Counted from the first letter of the stretch, positions 24,187 through 37,546 are shown. The stretch is 64,000 nt of DNA from Hedera helix (GCA_947179155.2 OX359282.1:21235010-21299009); one strand, 5' to 3'. The notes: generated by a model not told the origin, from the letters alone. Translations and numbers: made by a program.

Positions 24187-24632
24187 AGGAGTAACCAAAG
24201 TCCATACTTGGTTCTCATACATAAAGTTCATATAAGATTTCACGATTATTAGCCATTTCTCTATGTCTTTACTACTCATCGCCTCTTCATAATTCCATGG
24301 ATTATTATCATCTATGATGCGTATCTCATCATCATCCTCTATGATGAATTCATACATTTCAAGTAACTTCGGTACTCTTCCAGATTTATGAATAAATTAT
24401 GGTACATTAAGTTGTACTACTTGGTCAGGTTCCTTCACTTGATCTGTAGTGTTTTGCAATTCTTGAACTTGTTCAAGATTTATCTTACTTTCACTGACCC
24501 CTTTAAGGATAAACTCCATTTCTAATAAGGTAGTACGCTTTCCAACAAACACCTTTTGATCAGTAAAATGACAAAAATAATACCCTGCAAATTCTTTAGG
24601 ATATCCCACAAATTTACACTTATCAGATTTTA
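24187..24632 (-). pseudogene. Copia post-integrase fragment, unit 2
   Basis: Encodes VGYPKEFAGYYFCHFTDQ and LEMEFILKGVSESKINLEQ on the minus strand, as in unit 1. It is joined directly to the PBS, so the gag-to-integrase deletion is shared by both units and predates the duplication. Confidence 0.82.
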
Positions 24633-24645
24633 GCTTTGATATTAC

Positions 24646-25778
24646 CGTTGGTTTGTAATATCCATGAATATATAATCAAATTGCACAATAACAGCGAAAG
24701 CATGGTAAAATCAGAATTAAAATTTTTACAAACCTTAACCAGGGTTGACCTTTATGCACAATTATTAATTAACAAAAAGGAGATAGATAATTATATCCTT
24801 ATAAAATAAAGCTTCCTCAGACACAAGTTCAACTTCAATCCCTTCGTGTTCTCTTTGAATTCCACTAATTAGATTTCTTTGATCAATGTCAGTAACCCAA
24901 GTATTTGGCCTCTAGAGGTGATCCACCAAGAAAGAATAAGGATTCAAGAAGTGAGTGATGACAAACCTTAATTTTCTCTCTCTAGAGAATTTTTGAGTAC
25001 TCTTTCAAATCTTATGAAAGTGTATGTAACTCGAAACCATAATAAGACTTCTCTTATTTATAAATATAGACAACTCTCCTCAACTATTTTGGAGTATGAT
25101 TTTAATTAAACCCCCCAATTTAATTAGGAATTAATATGAGAGTACTCTTATTAATTAATTCCTAAACCATTTAGGAACTAAATAATAATAATAATACTCC
25201 TCTTATTAATTTATAATTAGTATTTTCAAAAATACTAAAAAAATAAATACTAAGCCATTTAATTTAATCTATCACCATAGTATAAATTAGATATACTTAA
25301 TCTATTATTACGATTATGCCATTTATTTCTTAAATAAATATTTTTCTTTTGCGGTGTGACCCTTTAGGTTTTCCATATTAAACTGGTTGTAAAATAAATT
25401 AATTAGAACAATTCTAATCTTATTTAAATAAATAAATTAAAATATTTAATTTATTTAAATAAATAATATTTATTCCACAATAAGAGTAATCATCCTTAAC
25501 GAGTAACAACTTTTCATATAATATATATTTCAACATTTAATCATAAAAGAACCTTTCAGTGAATAGTTAAATATGATTTATGCTTACTTCCACTATGTTA
25601 CATCAATTTGATTGTATGAATGTATGATTTCTGTAGACCAATAGTTGAATCTTTTATATGTGGCAGTGATGTCTTCACCAGTGATATGTGAAAATATATC
25701 ATATGAGATTGTTTGTTTTCTCGAACTTTTTCTATCACTTCATTCATAACAAGGAGAACTTTCCACGCCACCTTTACA
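24646..25778 (-). repeat. Copia 5' LTR, unit 2
   Basis: A continuous 1133-bp LTR. Its outer end CACCTTTACA at 25778 is followed at once by LINE coding sequence, which suggests the copia element had inserted into the LINE. Confidence 0.78.
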
Positions 25779-28324
25779 GTTTTGATCAAGATAAAATTAA
25801 GGACATTGTTGTTGCCTATTTTAATGATCTCCTGGGTACTCAAAGCTCTTCATCTTATGCAGGGTTATATTATCGCTAAACGCATTAACCCTGGTATGGT
25901 TCAGGCACTGGTTGCTCCTGTTACTCTTGAATAAATTCTTTCCACTCACAAAAGCATGAAACCGAACAAGAGCCCGGGGTCGGATGACTTCAATGTTAAT
26001 TTCATTCTCCATTCTTGGCAGGTTGTTGGTTCTGATTTTACTAAAGCTGTTCAATACTTCTTTTCTTCAGGAAGCTTGATTAAGAAAACTAATGCCACTG
26101 CTATTGCCCTCATCCCTAAGGTTACTGATGCCACTTCCATGAGTGATTTTAGACCTATCTCATTCTGTAACACTACTTATAAATGTATCTATAAGATTAT
26201 TGCTACTAAACTCAAAGCAACCCTGCCTAAAATAATATCCAAGTTACTGGCTGCTTTGTCTCTGGCCGCAAAATTGGGGATAACATCCTTCTGGGCCAAA
26301 AACTCATGAGAAATTATCATAGACCAAATGGTCCATCCAGGTGTGCCTTGAAAGTAAATCTTAAAAATGCTTTCGATTCCATTCGTTGGGAATTTCTGCT
26401 TAATGCTCTTGTTTTATTTGGATATCCTACTACTTTTGTTCGTTGGATAAAAGCTTGTATCACTACTCCTATGGTCTCAGTTAAGGTGAATGGTGTTCTT
26501 TGCGGCTATTTTAGTTGACAAAAGGGAATTAGACTGGATGGTCTAATTTCTCCTTATCTTTCTGTTATTGCCATCGAGGTTCTTGCCTTAATTTTGGATA
26601 GATTTTAAATTTCACTGGCGGGCTTCCCTTGCAAAATCCACCATCTTTGTTTTGCTGATGATTTGCTTCTCTTCAGTCATGGTGACTCAAAATCTGTTGG
26701 TATCCTCATCAAGAGCCTCACCATTTTTACGACATTTTCAAGTTTAACAATCAATTGCAATAAGAGTCTTTGTTCTTGCAAATGTTCATCCTTCTGAAGT
26801 CAACGTCATTAATACCTTAACTCAAATCCCGTTGGGTGTTCTCCCTGTTAAATTCTTAGGGGCTTCTCTTATTGCATCCAAGTTTTCAACACATGATTGT
26901 ATCCATTTACTTTACAAGATGACTCAAAGATTCACCTCTTAGGCCAACTGTTGTCTTTCCTATGCCGGAAGATTGCAACTCATTAAATCCATTCTTTTTG
27001 CTATCCAATCTTTTTGGTAAGCTCACTTTCTATTACCTAAATATGTTATTAAAAAGATTGAACAACTGCTTCATAGGTTCTTATGGAGAGGCTCTTCATT
27101 AGATAAATATGGGTCTAAGGTTGCTTGGGCTAAAATCATTCTTCCCCTTAAGGAAGGGGGTTTGGGCCTGAAAAGCGTGGAAGACTGGAATAAAGCGCAA
27201 ATTCTTTATCATCTTTGACAGGTGATTAGTTTCAACTCTATTTCTTTTTGGGCAAAATGGGTTAGGAAAACTGTTCTTCTCAAGCATAACTTTTGGACAA
27301 CTCTTACTCCACAGGATGCCTCATCGATTTGGCAAAAAATTCTAAAGCTTTGGAGTTTGGCTGCCAAATTTATCTCTTATAAAGTTGGAAATGGATCTCT
27401 TATTTCTCTATGGCAAGATCCATGGCTTGAGAAACAAATTCTTGTTTACCATCCTTTTGACCCTATCATTCAGAACTCGGGCTACCATTTTTTGCTAAGG
27501 TTGCAGACATTATTTCGGACACCCATTGGCATCTTCCATTGTCCAACCGCTCGTCCTGATTTTGAAAAACAAGCTGTGAGCAGCTCCTCCCCTTTTAGGC
27601 GGTCCGAATTCGATTTTATGGGATGGACACTTGTATATGCAGATCAAAACTGCAACCATCTAGAACTCTATAAGGCAAGCTGGCTCTCTGGTTAATTGGT
27701 ACAATCTTATTTGGCATAAATTGCATATTTCTCGGGTTTCTTTCTTTCTCTGGTTGGCTATACACGAGATTACTTACATGGGGATTTAACTTGTGTTTTT
27801 TTTGTGATCAATACTTTGAATCTTTCTAGCATATTTTCTTTGAATGCCAATATTCAAAATTATTGCTTCGTACCGTTTTTGAACTACGAGGTTGGTTTGG
27901 GGTACCTTACTGTTGGGATCATTTGGTTAATCTCATTTAAGTTTCATGGATGGATCATATGACCTCTAACATTACTAAACTTTGCCTTGCAACTGTGGTG
28001 TATAAATTATGGACTGAAAGAAATAGAAGGCTTCATAGAGATCATCCAAGCCCCGCGGTTACCTTAACAAAAGAATGCATTAAAATGGTTAAATGTAGGT
28101 TGGCTTCAGTTATGAAGTTAAGGATCAGTGTTGAAAATATCCACACCTTCGGGTATGGCAGTTATAGACCATGTTTGGTCTTTGTATTCTATAGTTTTGG
28201 CATCGTCTGGTATGCCTTGTGATGCGAGAATTATAACAGTCATGGCGGAAGTCCATGGCTTGTACTTGTTTTTTTAGTAATATTATCATTCAAATTAGCA
28301 ACAAAAAAAGAAGAAGAAGAAGAT
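25779..28324 (+). mobile_element. LINE (L1-type non-LTR retrotransposon), 5'-truncated
   Basis: Frames on the plus strand carry an L1-type reverse transcriptase: MKPNKSPGSDDFNVNFI (25956), SDFRPISFCNTTYKCIYKII, LKNAFDSIRWEFLLNA (26350) and the intact FADDLLLFSHGD box (26651). A zf-RVT-like part follows (VGNGSLISLWQDPWLE near 27390). A C-terminal KLWTERNRRLHRDHPSP lies near 28004. Motif A reads KVNLKNAFD, so the catalytic aspartate is asparagine. Several stops and frameshifts are present. The 3' end is an A-rich run with AAG repeats near 28300-28324. The 5' half, including ORF1 and endonuclease, is missing. Confidence 0.85.
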
Positions 28325-29140
28325 ATGAATAGTTCCAAGAAACACAAATGTTTTGCATAGAATAAAATATAAACAAACAACAACCAAATATTACATCAAT
28401 TTATACTATTAAAAGATATGACATAATATTGAAATTCATGTTATACCCCATTTTTTAATGGTGTAGATAAATATAGTGTTTGATATAATGTTTGATTATT
28501 GTGTGTGTAAACTTGTCCTTTTACACAATAAATTATTCAGTGAGTATGTCACCATTTTGGAAAACAGTGATGGATTGAATACACAAAGCACAAAGCTGGT
28601 GGCAATGGGCTGCTGTCTGATGAAGACTTGCACATTCATCTGCTTTGGTTTGGATCAAAATGTGTGCATGCATCTTTTTGGTGGGATAGTGGGGACCTTT
28701 TAGTGGATCCTATCACCCAAAGATTTTGGGTTTATGGTTGGGCATGTGGGCCAGTTAATTATATGGCCGGCCGCTGCTGACACTTGCCTCATGCTTGAAT
28801 GATGTGTGTGATATTTCATCTTAGAAATCCATAAAATTAAGAGAAGTAGAGAAAGTTTTACTGTATTTTTTCTTGTTTATTATACAAGTCGATTGATACT
28901 ACTATTTATGAGATTCACCAGTTTTATTTCCAAGGTTAGCATTTAGTTGAACATAAAGTTATGGATTGGGCCTATTTACATTGGGCACGTCAACAGGCTT
29001 CTTGTTCCAAATTTCAAACTATGTTTTACCAAGTGGTCTCCGAAAGGCCCAACTTTAATATTAGTTTGATCCACGAAACAAAAAAAGAAAAAAAGAAAAA
29101 AATGTAAGAAAGAAAAAGAAATACCTAGTATATGTCACTA
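28325..29140. other. Intergenic, no gene seen
   Basis: No open frame I can assign. The 75-codon frame at 28476-28703 shows no recognisable domain and its context gives no support. Confidence 0.5.
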
Positions 29141-29372
29141 TTAAACTAACAACTTGGTATATTTCTTTAATTTAAAGACAAACATGAAACAAAAATGTAT
29201 CCTCAATATTTGTAAAATTTGCATATGAAATTTTATTATTATGTTAGCTAGCACGGTTAAACTAACAACTTATTATTTATTTTAAAGACAAACATGAAAC
29301 AAAAATATATCCTCAATATTTACAAAATTTGAAAAATGAAATTTGCAATTATAATTTCACTATTATGCTACG
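29141..29372. repeat. Direct repeat of about 116 bp, two copies
   Basis: Units begin TTAAACTAACAACTT at 29141 and 29257. They share AAAGACAAACATGAAACAAA and CCTCAATATTT. A third, partial copy lies at about 30363-30415, beyond the solo LTR. Confidence 0.85.
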
Positions 29373-29392
29373 TACCACTATTATACTAATGC

Positions 29393-29624
29393 TACGTTTG
29401 GATTGGAGGAATGAAAATGAGAATGAAATAAATCATTTCTATATAATGAAAATTTTTCGTTTGATTCCTCTGTTAGAATGGAATGAACCATTCTCATTCT
29501 TTCCAAATTTATGAATTTTAGTCCTTGAGTGAGGATATAGAATAACTTATTTTAGCCGAAATGAAATGAATCATCTCTTTTTATGTATCATTCATTTCTC
29601 TATTTCATTCATTCACCAATTTTA
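29393..29624. mobile_element. MITE-like sequence
   Basis: GTTTGGATTGGAGGAATGAA at the start resembles the ends of common plant MITEs. An imperfect inverted repeat links GGAATGAAAATGAGAATG (29408-29425) with CATTCTCATTCTTTCC (29489-29504). The right end is uncertain because the solo LTR starts at 29630. Confidence 0.4.
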
Positions 29625-29629
29625 TTTAT

Positions 29630-30341
29630 TGATGCAAGAGCATCTGAGCTTGATCAAGCGATCTGTCAGCTAACACATTAATGGCTTTACAGTACCTGGA
29701 GAAAGCGGATCGGGGCAAAGTAAAAGGCTTAAAAGGGCGCCGATGCCCTCGGGCAAGTAAGATGAGGTCGACTTATTAACCTTAATCTCGAATCGAGAAT
29801 ACTCTTCGGGACCTTGAGGTCGGGACTACTCTTCGGGACCTTGAGGTCGGGACCAATAATGCTTTTCGGGGATGGCTTCAGTTCGGACGACTTCAGTCCT
29901 TTATTTTTGATAGTTTTTATTTCCTTTTATTTTATTTCCTTTATTATTATTGGGCATATAATCTAGCTATTAATTATTAGGTGTTATATGGTAAGTGCAC
30001 GTGAGTTGGTTACTAAAGAAAGGTAGTAACAGATATTGGGGACCAGCTACGTGGCAGGAGAGAGAGAGATTTGTCAGAATCTGTTAACCACCTTTCTAGT
30101 ATTTTCCTTTTTAATATTTTTCTTTTATGATATTTTCTTTCTTTGTACCCAAGTTTTACCTAGCTATATATACCCGGCTTGTGGGTATAGAAAGGGTGGT
30201 TGAATATATTGATAAAACTTTTCTGAGAATTAGAGTTGAGAGTTTCTCCTCTTATTTCTTTTGGTGAATCTCTTGTACCTTTACCTGTAGATTTGTATTA
30301 ACTTAGCCTGCAGGATAATCGATATCCCGCCGCCGGCGTCA
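29630..30341 (+). mobile_element. Solo LTR, 712 bp, TSD TTTAT
   Basis: Begins TGATGCAAGAGC and ends CGCCGGCGTCA. TTTAT lies on both sides (29625-29629, 30342-30346). A TATA box (CTATATATACCCG, about 30164) fits a plus-strand LTR promoter. It has a short internal tandem repeat CTCTTCGGGACCTTGAGGTC (two copies, about 29811 and 29838). No coding sequence. Probably left after LTR-LTR recombination of a full element. Confidence 0.85.
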
Positions 30342-30346
30342 TTTAT

Positions 30347-33300
30347 TTAATTTAAACACAACATTAAAGACAAATATGAAATTAATATACATTCTCAATA
30401 TTTGTAAAATTATCAAATAATATGTTCTAGGGAACTCAAAGATTATTATGATTATTATCTCTTTCGTGTAACAAACTTGCGATTATATTTTAAAACTACC
30501 GAAAGTAACATTCTTTAAAGTTCAGTTTACAAAGTAAAATGTCTAAAGTAGGGACATCCGGATATATATGGTAAGTGTGCATATTAGTACGTAAAGCATA
30601 TGTTTCATCCCAAGCTGAAAAATGGGTAAACCTTGTGAAAACGAAACTAACAACATGTAGATGAGTAAAGCACACGCAAATTCTTAAATTGAAACCATTA
30701 ATAAGTTAAATAAATCACATGATACATGAAGATATGAAGATATAATATTATAATTTATCATAAATACGTCGACACATTTAACACAAAATTTAAATAGATT
30801 AAACACTTATAATTAATAGAATGAAACAATTAAACACGTTTATTTAAAATAATTTAAAAATAAATATGATATAACATTATAATTTATCTTAAATATTGAA
30901 TTTTAACTTTTTTAATTACTTATCTAAGTATGTTATCTTGTATTTCGTTAAATAAATATTATTATGAATAAATTATATTATTATTCAATAAATAAGTGAA
31001 TGATATTATTTTTTATTTAAAAATTTTAATTTATATAATAAAAGGATCGACACGTTAATATAATTAATAAATAAATTAATATTAATATTTAACATCTTAA
31101 CACAAATAATTAAATAAATATTATAATATCTATAATCTGACATGAAACGAATTCGCTCGAGTCGAAACGATTACACCCCTGTCATGGGTTGAAATGGATA
31201 AGACCTCCACCTCCTCCTTAAAAGGACATTTATTTTACTAACAACTTCATGCATGCACCCAACTTAAACTGACAAATTAAGGTGACTTAGTTAAAGTCCA
31301 AGTAATTCAGCCAGAACCTGAATTATCACAACATTCAACTAATCCAAAACTGACGGGATCGTTTGCGCCAGCACTCTTGTTGCAAGTAATAATTGAAGAG
31401 GTGTATTTTTACCTTATTTGTATACGTACTGGCCCCTCAATAATAAGAGTTTTATTTAACTTTTTCTCTCACAATTTCAAAACTAAAGATGTATTTTAAT
31501 ATTTTAAACTCAAATTATAAATCCTATAGTTAACAATTAATACAAATTAATTTATTTAATTTTAATACAAACAATTACAGTTATTATAAATAGACTAGCT
31601 ATCAACATTGATTTGATTTGTTTTATTTTTATAGAAAAAGTATTATTATTTATGGAAGCGTGTGGGGGTAGAGCAACTGCATTTGCATAGTGTGGGAATT
31701 TCCGGTTCTCTGCAACTGGCAAAAAGAAAAAACGCGTTCGTCTTCCTTCCTGTTTTGCCATTATTTTATTTGCAAGTGCAGCAAATGTCAACAAAGCACA
31801 TAAGAAAAAGTAATATGAATAACCGAACCTGGAAGTGACTCTTAAATAATATTCTTGGTATCGTCGTGATGTTAATATGGAGTATTATCATATTTACAAC
31901 GTCTCTAGTTCTTATTCGCAAGTTGGATTAACTGATAATGTTAAATAGAAAAGGAAAAAATGGAACAGAGAATCCGTTTCTTTATGGTGTTTATAACTTC
32001 TTACTAACAAGGTTTGTTAAATATTACTGATAATATACCTTTATACTTTTTTTAGTACTGTGATAGCAATTCACAAATAAACTATTTACGAAAATGGTTT
32101 TGTAAAGGTTAAAAGAAAGCAGAGGGTGAAAAGATTACTTAGAGTGTATCAAAACGTTTTGAATTAAAACAATTTTTTTTAATTCCTTTGATATGACATT
32201 AATTTTTTTGTAACTGATTTGCATAATGCGTACCCAGTCCCGGATCACGATCAGATGGTGCTTTGCTCCACGTTATGGTGACTATTTTCAAGTCTTTCCT
32301 TTAGTATCACAAGTAAATTAAATTATTTCACTTATACGTATAAAATATTAAATAGTTTTACTTCTAACCAATGTGGGACTTAAGAAAATTAATTTTACAA
32401 ACAATAATGCATCTTTTCATATATTTTACTTTGGGTATAATTAAAACACAATATATAATTTCTATTTGAATTATAAATTATCTAAAGTAACTTTAATTTT
32501 ATCTAAATTTAATCAATTAATGAGTTAAAATTAAACCCAAAATTAACCGATACAGGTTGAGAAAAAAAGGTACATTGTAACAGATAATATATAAGGTTCC
32601 CAGCTATTCTTGTTGAAGCTAGGTAACAAATAATTAAGTATTTTATCAAAAGGCAGCATAATAAAAACATATATAGTGAAAGTGGTACATTACCCCCGGA
32701 TTGCGAAAATGAGAATCCGTATCTAGTAAGTAATCAAATATCTTATAGATTAACCCTAATCTTCATCTTAGTTATTGGGGAAGATTTTCCTTTTGAAGAT
32801 ACTTCCACTAGATCACTCTTATCTTGATTTAATAAAAAAAAAATTGTTCTTGAATTTTTTTTGTTTTTTTTTTTGTTTTTTGGGACTTATTTTCTCCATG
32901 AGGTGACTAATTTGAGAGAATTTTATTACCATATATCGGAAGATTTTGCTTTCTCCGTTTGGGGAGGTTTTGCTTCGTTCATGATACTTTTTTCGATGCA
33001 CGAATTATTAAATATAGATTGTTCAAATTTAATTGTGGCTCTATCATGACAATTTGTTCTTCCGTTACTCATGTTGAAGAACAACCCAAATTTACATATT
33101 TTATTATTATTTTAAGGATATGATTGTGCTTCCAGAGTTTATATAGTCTACACTAGCATTATTGCTACGGTTGACCTTTATTTTTTCTTTCTTGATTATG
33201 TGTTATTTTATTTGAAAGAATTATTATTTCAATTATTTTACTGTAATTCTTTCATCTCTTGTAAGAAATTACAGTTTTAATATATTTTAGTCTTTTGTAC

Positions 33301-35081
33301 TATTTGATAAATTTTTTTATTAAGATTAAACAATTTCATTTATTTTAATACGATCCATATGAGCTTCGACCCGATATAATTGAGACAAGAATACTTTTTT
33401 ATGTTTGGCGTATTATCGGGCAATTAATCATGTATTATCACGAGTTTATAATATTTTACCTACCTCCCATTTTTTGTATAATAAAAAAGAGTTTCTCATA
33501 AACAACTAAAGATATTTCAACTAATTGATAATAAACAAACCCAAAGTTTGGCCTTTTAATTGGGGAAGTGGTTGTGATTATAATTAATTAGAAGATCAAA
33601 CACTAACCAAGTGGAGGTAGTCCATAATTGAAGCAAAAAGTTTGATTAACGAACCACATCTCATAATCCATATATTAATTGATGGACGCTTAAACTTAAT
33701 TAGTAGTCAAATCGTATCTTGAATTTCCATTATCTAATTAAAAATATTAATTGTTTACTTCTATCGTGATATGGCATAAAATATTAGTGTATTGAATAAC
33801 AACCTTCCCGGTTGAATATTGTGGTAGGTAACTTTTCGAATTTTATTATGAGAAAAAATTGATAAAAATTTATTTTGAAAGTAATTTTATTTGTAGTAGG
33901 TATATTTATTATATGAAAGTATTTTAATTAGATTAGAAGAAAAAGAGTTAAAGGTATTCTATAAATAAAATTTTGTGTCTAGAGAGAGCTAACACAACCT
34001 AGAAGTACTAACATCCTGAGATGAGAGTTGAGAGATGGTGTAATATGAGAGTTGAGAGAGGGTGTAATTAGGTCTTGAGTTAGTGTGTGGGGAAAATTTT
34101 TTTTGGTTTTTATTTTGTACAAAAAGTTGTATGATAGAGATGAATATATTGAAATTAGTTTTGTAGATCAAATGGCCTTAAATATTATTTCTTTATTTAT
34201 AGTATTTGATTTGTGCCGACTTAATTTCTAACATGTTACTCAACAAAATACTATTTTTTTGAAACAAAGGGTGCCTTGTGTCATAATTCAAAATTGAAAA
34301 TCTATTATATTATATTAAGTCTTACTTCTTCAATATCATTAATAAATTAATAAGAAAAAAGAAAATCTCTTTGACCATTCAGATTTAATTATCTACCCAT
34401 AAATCATAATTGATCAATTTCTAGAATCTCACGATATATTTGAATGTTGATCATAGAAACTTGACCAAGTCTTTTAATATTTATTATTAAAATAATTAAT
34501 TTAATTGTTAAATTAATTTATGATCAAATGAAGATAAATTATGAACTTATGAAATTAGTTTAAATATATTGAGATTATATTTAATTATGAAATATTTATG
34601 TACATCTATAGAGAAAATATTTACAGTTTATTAGTAAATGTTTTATTTTAATTAATTTCTGGACTGAAGTGCAAGTACAATTATTTAGTAAAATTAATTA
34701 TAATTAATATTTATTTAGTATATTATTATTAGATAATAATATATAAATAAGTATTAGAGTCAGAATAAGAATCCATTAGGATCCCCATCCTAGCCTAATA
34801 TGAATCAGTTTTGTTAGAGAGATAATGATCAATAGGAATATAAATATATCATTGATCAGATACGTAGTCAGAAGGTTTTATTCCAAATAAGAGTAAAAGA
34901 CCAAAAAGTGTATTATCTCTCTCTACCTAGAAAAAACACGTACAAGTTATTTTTCTAAAAGGGGCTTTGGAGTCCACACTATAGATTTAGCATAAGGTCA
35001 TATGTAGAAAGATCTTGAGGATACTAGAGATTACTGGAAGATTTAAACGTGCTAATCCAACCAAGCACTATGTAACAATTT

Positions 35082-35085
<4 letters not shown>
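30347..35085. other. AT-rich intergenic region
   Basis: No supported gene. At about 33958-34170 a TATA-like CTATAAATAAA is followed by a leader-like stretch with repeats of GAGAGTTGAGAGA. At about 34740-35060 there is further text that looks like LTR R-U5 sequence (GGCTTTGGAGTCCACAC and GGAAGATTTAAACGTGCTAA). These may be old LTR fragments. I could not fix ends or target duplications. Confidence 0.45.

Positions 35086-35149
<64 letters not shown>
35086..35149. repeat. (TA)n microsatellite
   Basis: About 32 uninterrupted TA units just before the truncated start of the plus-strand copia element. Confidence 0.95.
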
Positions 35150-35154
<5 letters not shown>

Positions 35155-35232
35155 GTTGTTCTGTATAAAATCATAAGATGATCCTGTTTTATTAAATTTT
35201 AAAAACTATTTTTCGAAGATTTTTCCAATAGA

Positions 35233-35700
35233 GAGTTATGCTAATGCTAAGGGGCAGATTCTTATGATGACTCATCTTCCAAATGTAACACAATCCTTTG
35301 TATTAATAAGGCAAGATGAAAGAAAAAGACAAGGGTATGTCCCTAATCTTGTTAATAGCACTGCTTTGATGGCCTATAATAATGGAAAGGCAAAAATGGT
35401 TTATGATGAAGGACAACAATATCATCATGTGCATGGATCTAGTTCTAATGCCGATTTACAACAACAACATTATGTTTCTAATATTGGAGTTGATAATACA
35501 TATGTTTATGCTGCTCATTCTGGCAATTATTCTGGTTCTTATAATTCTTGATATGTTCTTATACAAATAGGGGATATTATTTGTTCTTATTGTCACAAAG
35601 AGGGCCACGTCAAAGAGGAATGCTACAAACTCAATGGATATCCTCCAGGACATCCAGCTGTAAAATGGAATAAAGGAAAAAGGTTCTACTACTAGCAATG
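35233..35700 (+). pseudogene. Copia gag C-terminal part
   Basis: The frame is recognisable from SYANAKGQILMMTHLPNV onward, so gag is cut just before the usual end of its core domain. A CCHC zinc knuckle of the form CX2CX4HX4C (CSYCHKEGHVKEECYKLNGY) follows at about 35583-35640, after a stop at 35549-35551. Confidence 0.82.
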
Positions 35701-35856
35701 CACAATTTCCTATATACAAGAGAAACAACAATATCAATTAATTACAAACACAGAGTCACAGTTGGAGGTAATACTGTGACTAGGGCTATGCAGGTGACAA
35801 CAATAGCATATGAACATGGAATTTCATCAGATCCTATTAAAAAATAACAAAAACAA

Positions 35857-36327
35857 ATGGATCAATTATACACACTAATCAGTAAGCGTCAAGAACATGA
35901 GAGTCTCAATTCACCAGAAGATCACATTATGGTAGGTATGGTTACTTCTTTTGTCTTATTCACAAATGCTAATATAAATGTATGGATTGTTGATACTGGT
36001 GTAACTAACCATATGACATGTAACAAGAACCTTTTTCATACCCTTATTACTCTGACTTCACCTGTTCATGTTAGCTTACCTAATGGAAGTCATATCAAAT
36101 TTACACAATTAGGGTTTATACCTTTGAATACTTCTATTTCACTAAATAATATTTTGTATATACCAGATTTTCATTGTAACCTTTTATCTGTTAGCAAATT
36201 GGTATTGGATGATTATTTACATATTATTTTTAACTCTAAATCTTGTATTCTTCAGGAACATCAATGCAAATCTTGGCAACTGGTGAATTGGTCAATGGTC
36301 TTTGTCATCTTCATTTTCCATCTTTAG
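35857..36327 (+). pseudogene. Copia protease and pre-integrase region
   Basis: Encodes the aspartic protease motif in WIVDTGVTNHMTCNKN (about 35982), with DTG intact, then VSLPNGSHIKFTQLG and LYIPDFHCNLLSVSKL. It runs in one frame to 36327, then frameshifts into the pre-integrase HQRLGH block (about 36368). Confidence 0.85.
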
Positions 36328-37240
36328 ATGTTGCTACACCTGTTTCTTCTTCTTCCAGAGCATTATGACATCAAAGACTTGGGCATATGCCCCATTTTAT
36401 ATTGAATAAAATCCCAGTGATTTCATCTTGACAAGATAAACACCGTAATAGTTGTGATATCCGTCCTTTAGCTAAACAAACCAGTTTATCATTTCCTAAT
36501 AGTGCATCTTGTACTTCAGATGCGTTTCAAATAATTCATTGTGATATGTGGGGACCTTACAGAACATTTACAAGGAATGGTGCAAATATTTCTTGATAAT
36601 TGTAGATGATTTTTTAAAGGTTGTATAGAATTTTCTTATTTCCACCAAGCAACATATTTTCTCTATCTTAAACAATTTTCTTATTTCTGTTTAGACTCAG
36701 TTTCACAAACATGTCAAAATATTAAGAAGTGATAAAGAAACTGAGTTTGTTAATAAATTCATGACTTCCATCTTTAGTAAACTTGGGATTATTCATCATA
36801 CCTTTTGCCCCCACACACCACTGCAAAATGGTGTTGTTGAGAGAAAACATAGAACTATTCTCAATATGGCTAGGGCTTTGAGATGTCAAGCGGGTCTTCC
36901 AACTTCTTTATGAGGAGATTGTGTACTCATAACCACTTATTTGTTGAATAGGGTACCTCTTTCCTCTTTACATTATAAAACTCCATATGAATTGTGATTT
37001 CATCATGTTCTATCCTATTCGCATTTAAAGGTTTTCGGTTGTTTGTGTTTTGCCTCTCAGCACTTACTTGACAAATTTGCTCCAAAAGCTATCAAGTCAA
37101 TATTCATAGGATATCCTACAGCTCAAAAAGGTTACAAGTTTCTGAATTTAGATTCTAAATAGGTTTTCATTTCAAGGCATGTTACTTTTCATGAGCATGT
37201 ATTTCTTTATTTAAATTCTCATTAGGTTTTTTCTTTTATT
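36328..37240 (+). pseudogene. Copia integrase remnant
   Basis: Traces of the integrase core are readable across frames, including an IIHCDMWGPY-like block (about 36533). Stops and frameshifts are so many that no long frame remains. Confidence 0.7.
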
Positions 37241-37546
37241 TCTTCTCATATTGATAATGAATTTTCTCACTTTAATTCTCCACCTGTTTTTTCACAGCTA
37301 CCTAGTCCTTCTAATTCTTCCACTTCTCCATCCATGGCAGAATCATCACTCCCAACTTCACCTATATCATCTATTCCTGATTCTATTTCTAATCTTGTCT
37401 CAAATTCTTTGTTACCATATCTTATTCATGATTCTATTCCTGCTAGAGTTTCAACTAGACTTAAAAAAAATTCCCACATGGCATAAAGATTATGATTTTC
37501 CTTCCTTACCTAAATCTTCTGCTCATTTCTTTTCCAAATATCCCAT

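Larger units (their letters stand above)
23422..25778 (-). mobile_element. Ty1/copia deletion derivative, tandem unit 2
   Basis: An uninterrupted sister of unit 1, joined head to tail to it at 23421/23422. It contains RT (23574-24153), post-integrase (24187-24632), a degraded PBS (24633-24644) and an LTR (24646-25778). It keeps the empty sites for both elements found in unit 1. The order is therefore: copia deletion, tandem duplication, then the two insertions. Confidence 0.82.

Noticed and set aside
28476..28703. A 75-codon frame downstream of the LINE
   Set aside because: No domain, no codon or context support, and length is within chance for this composition.
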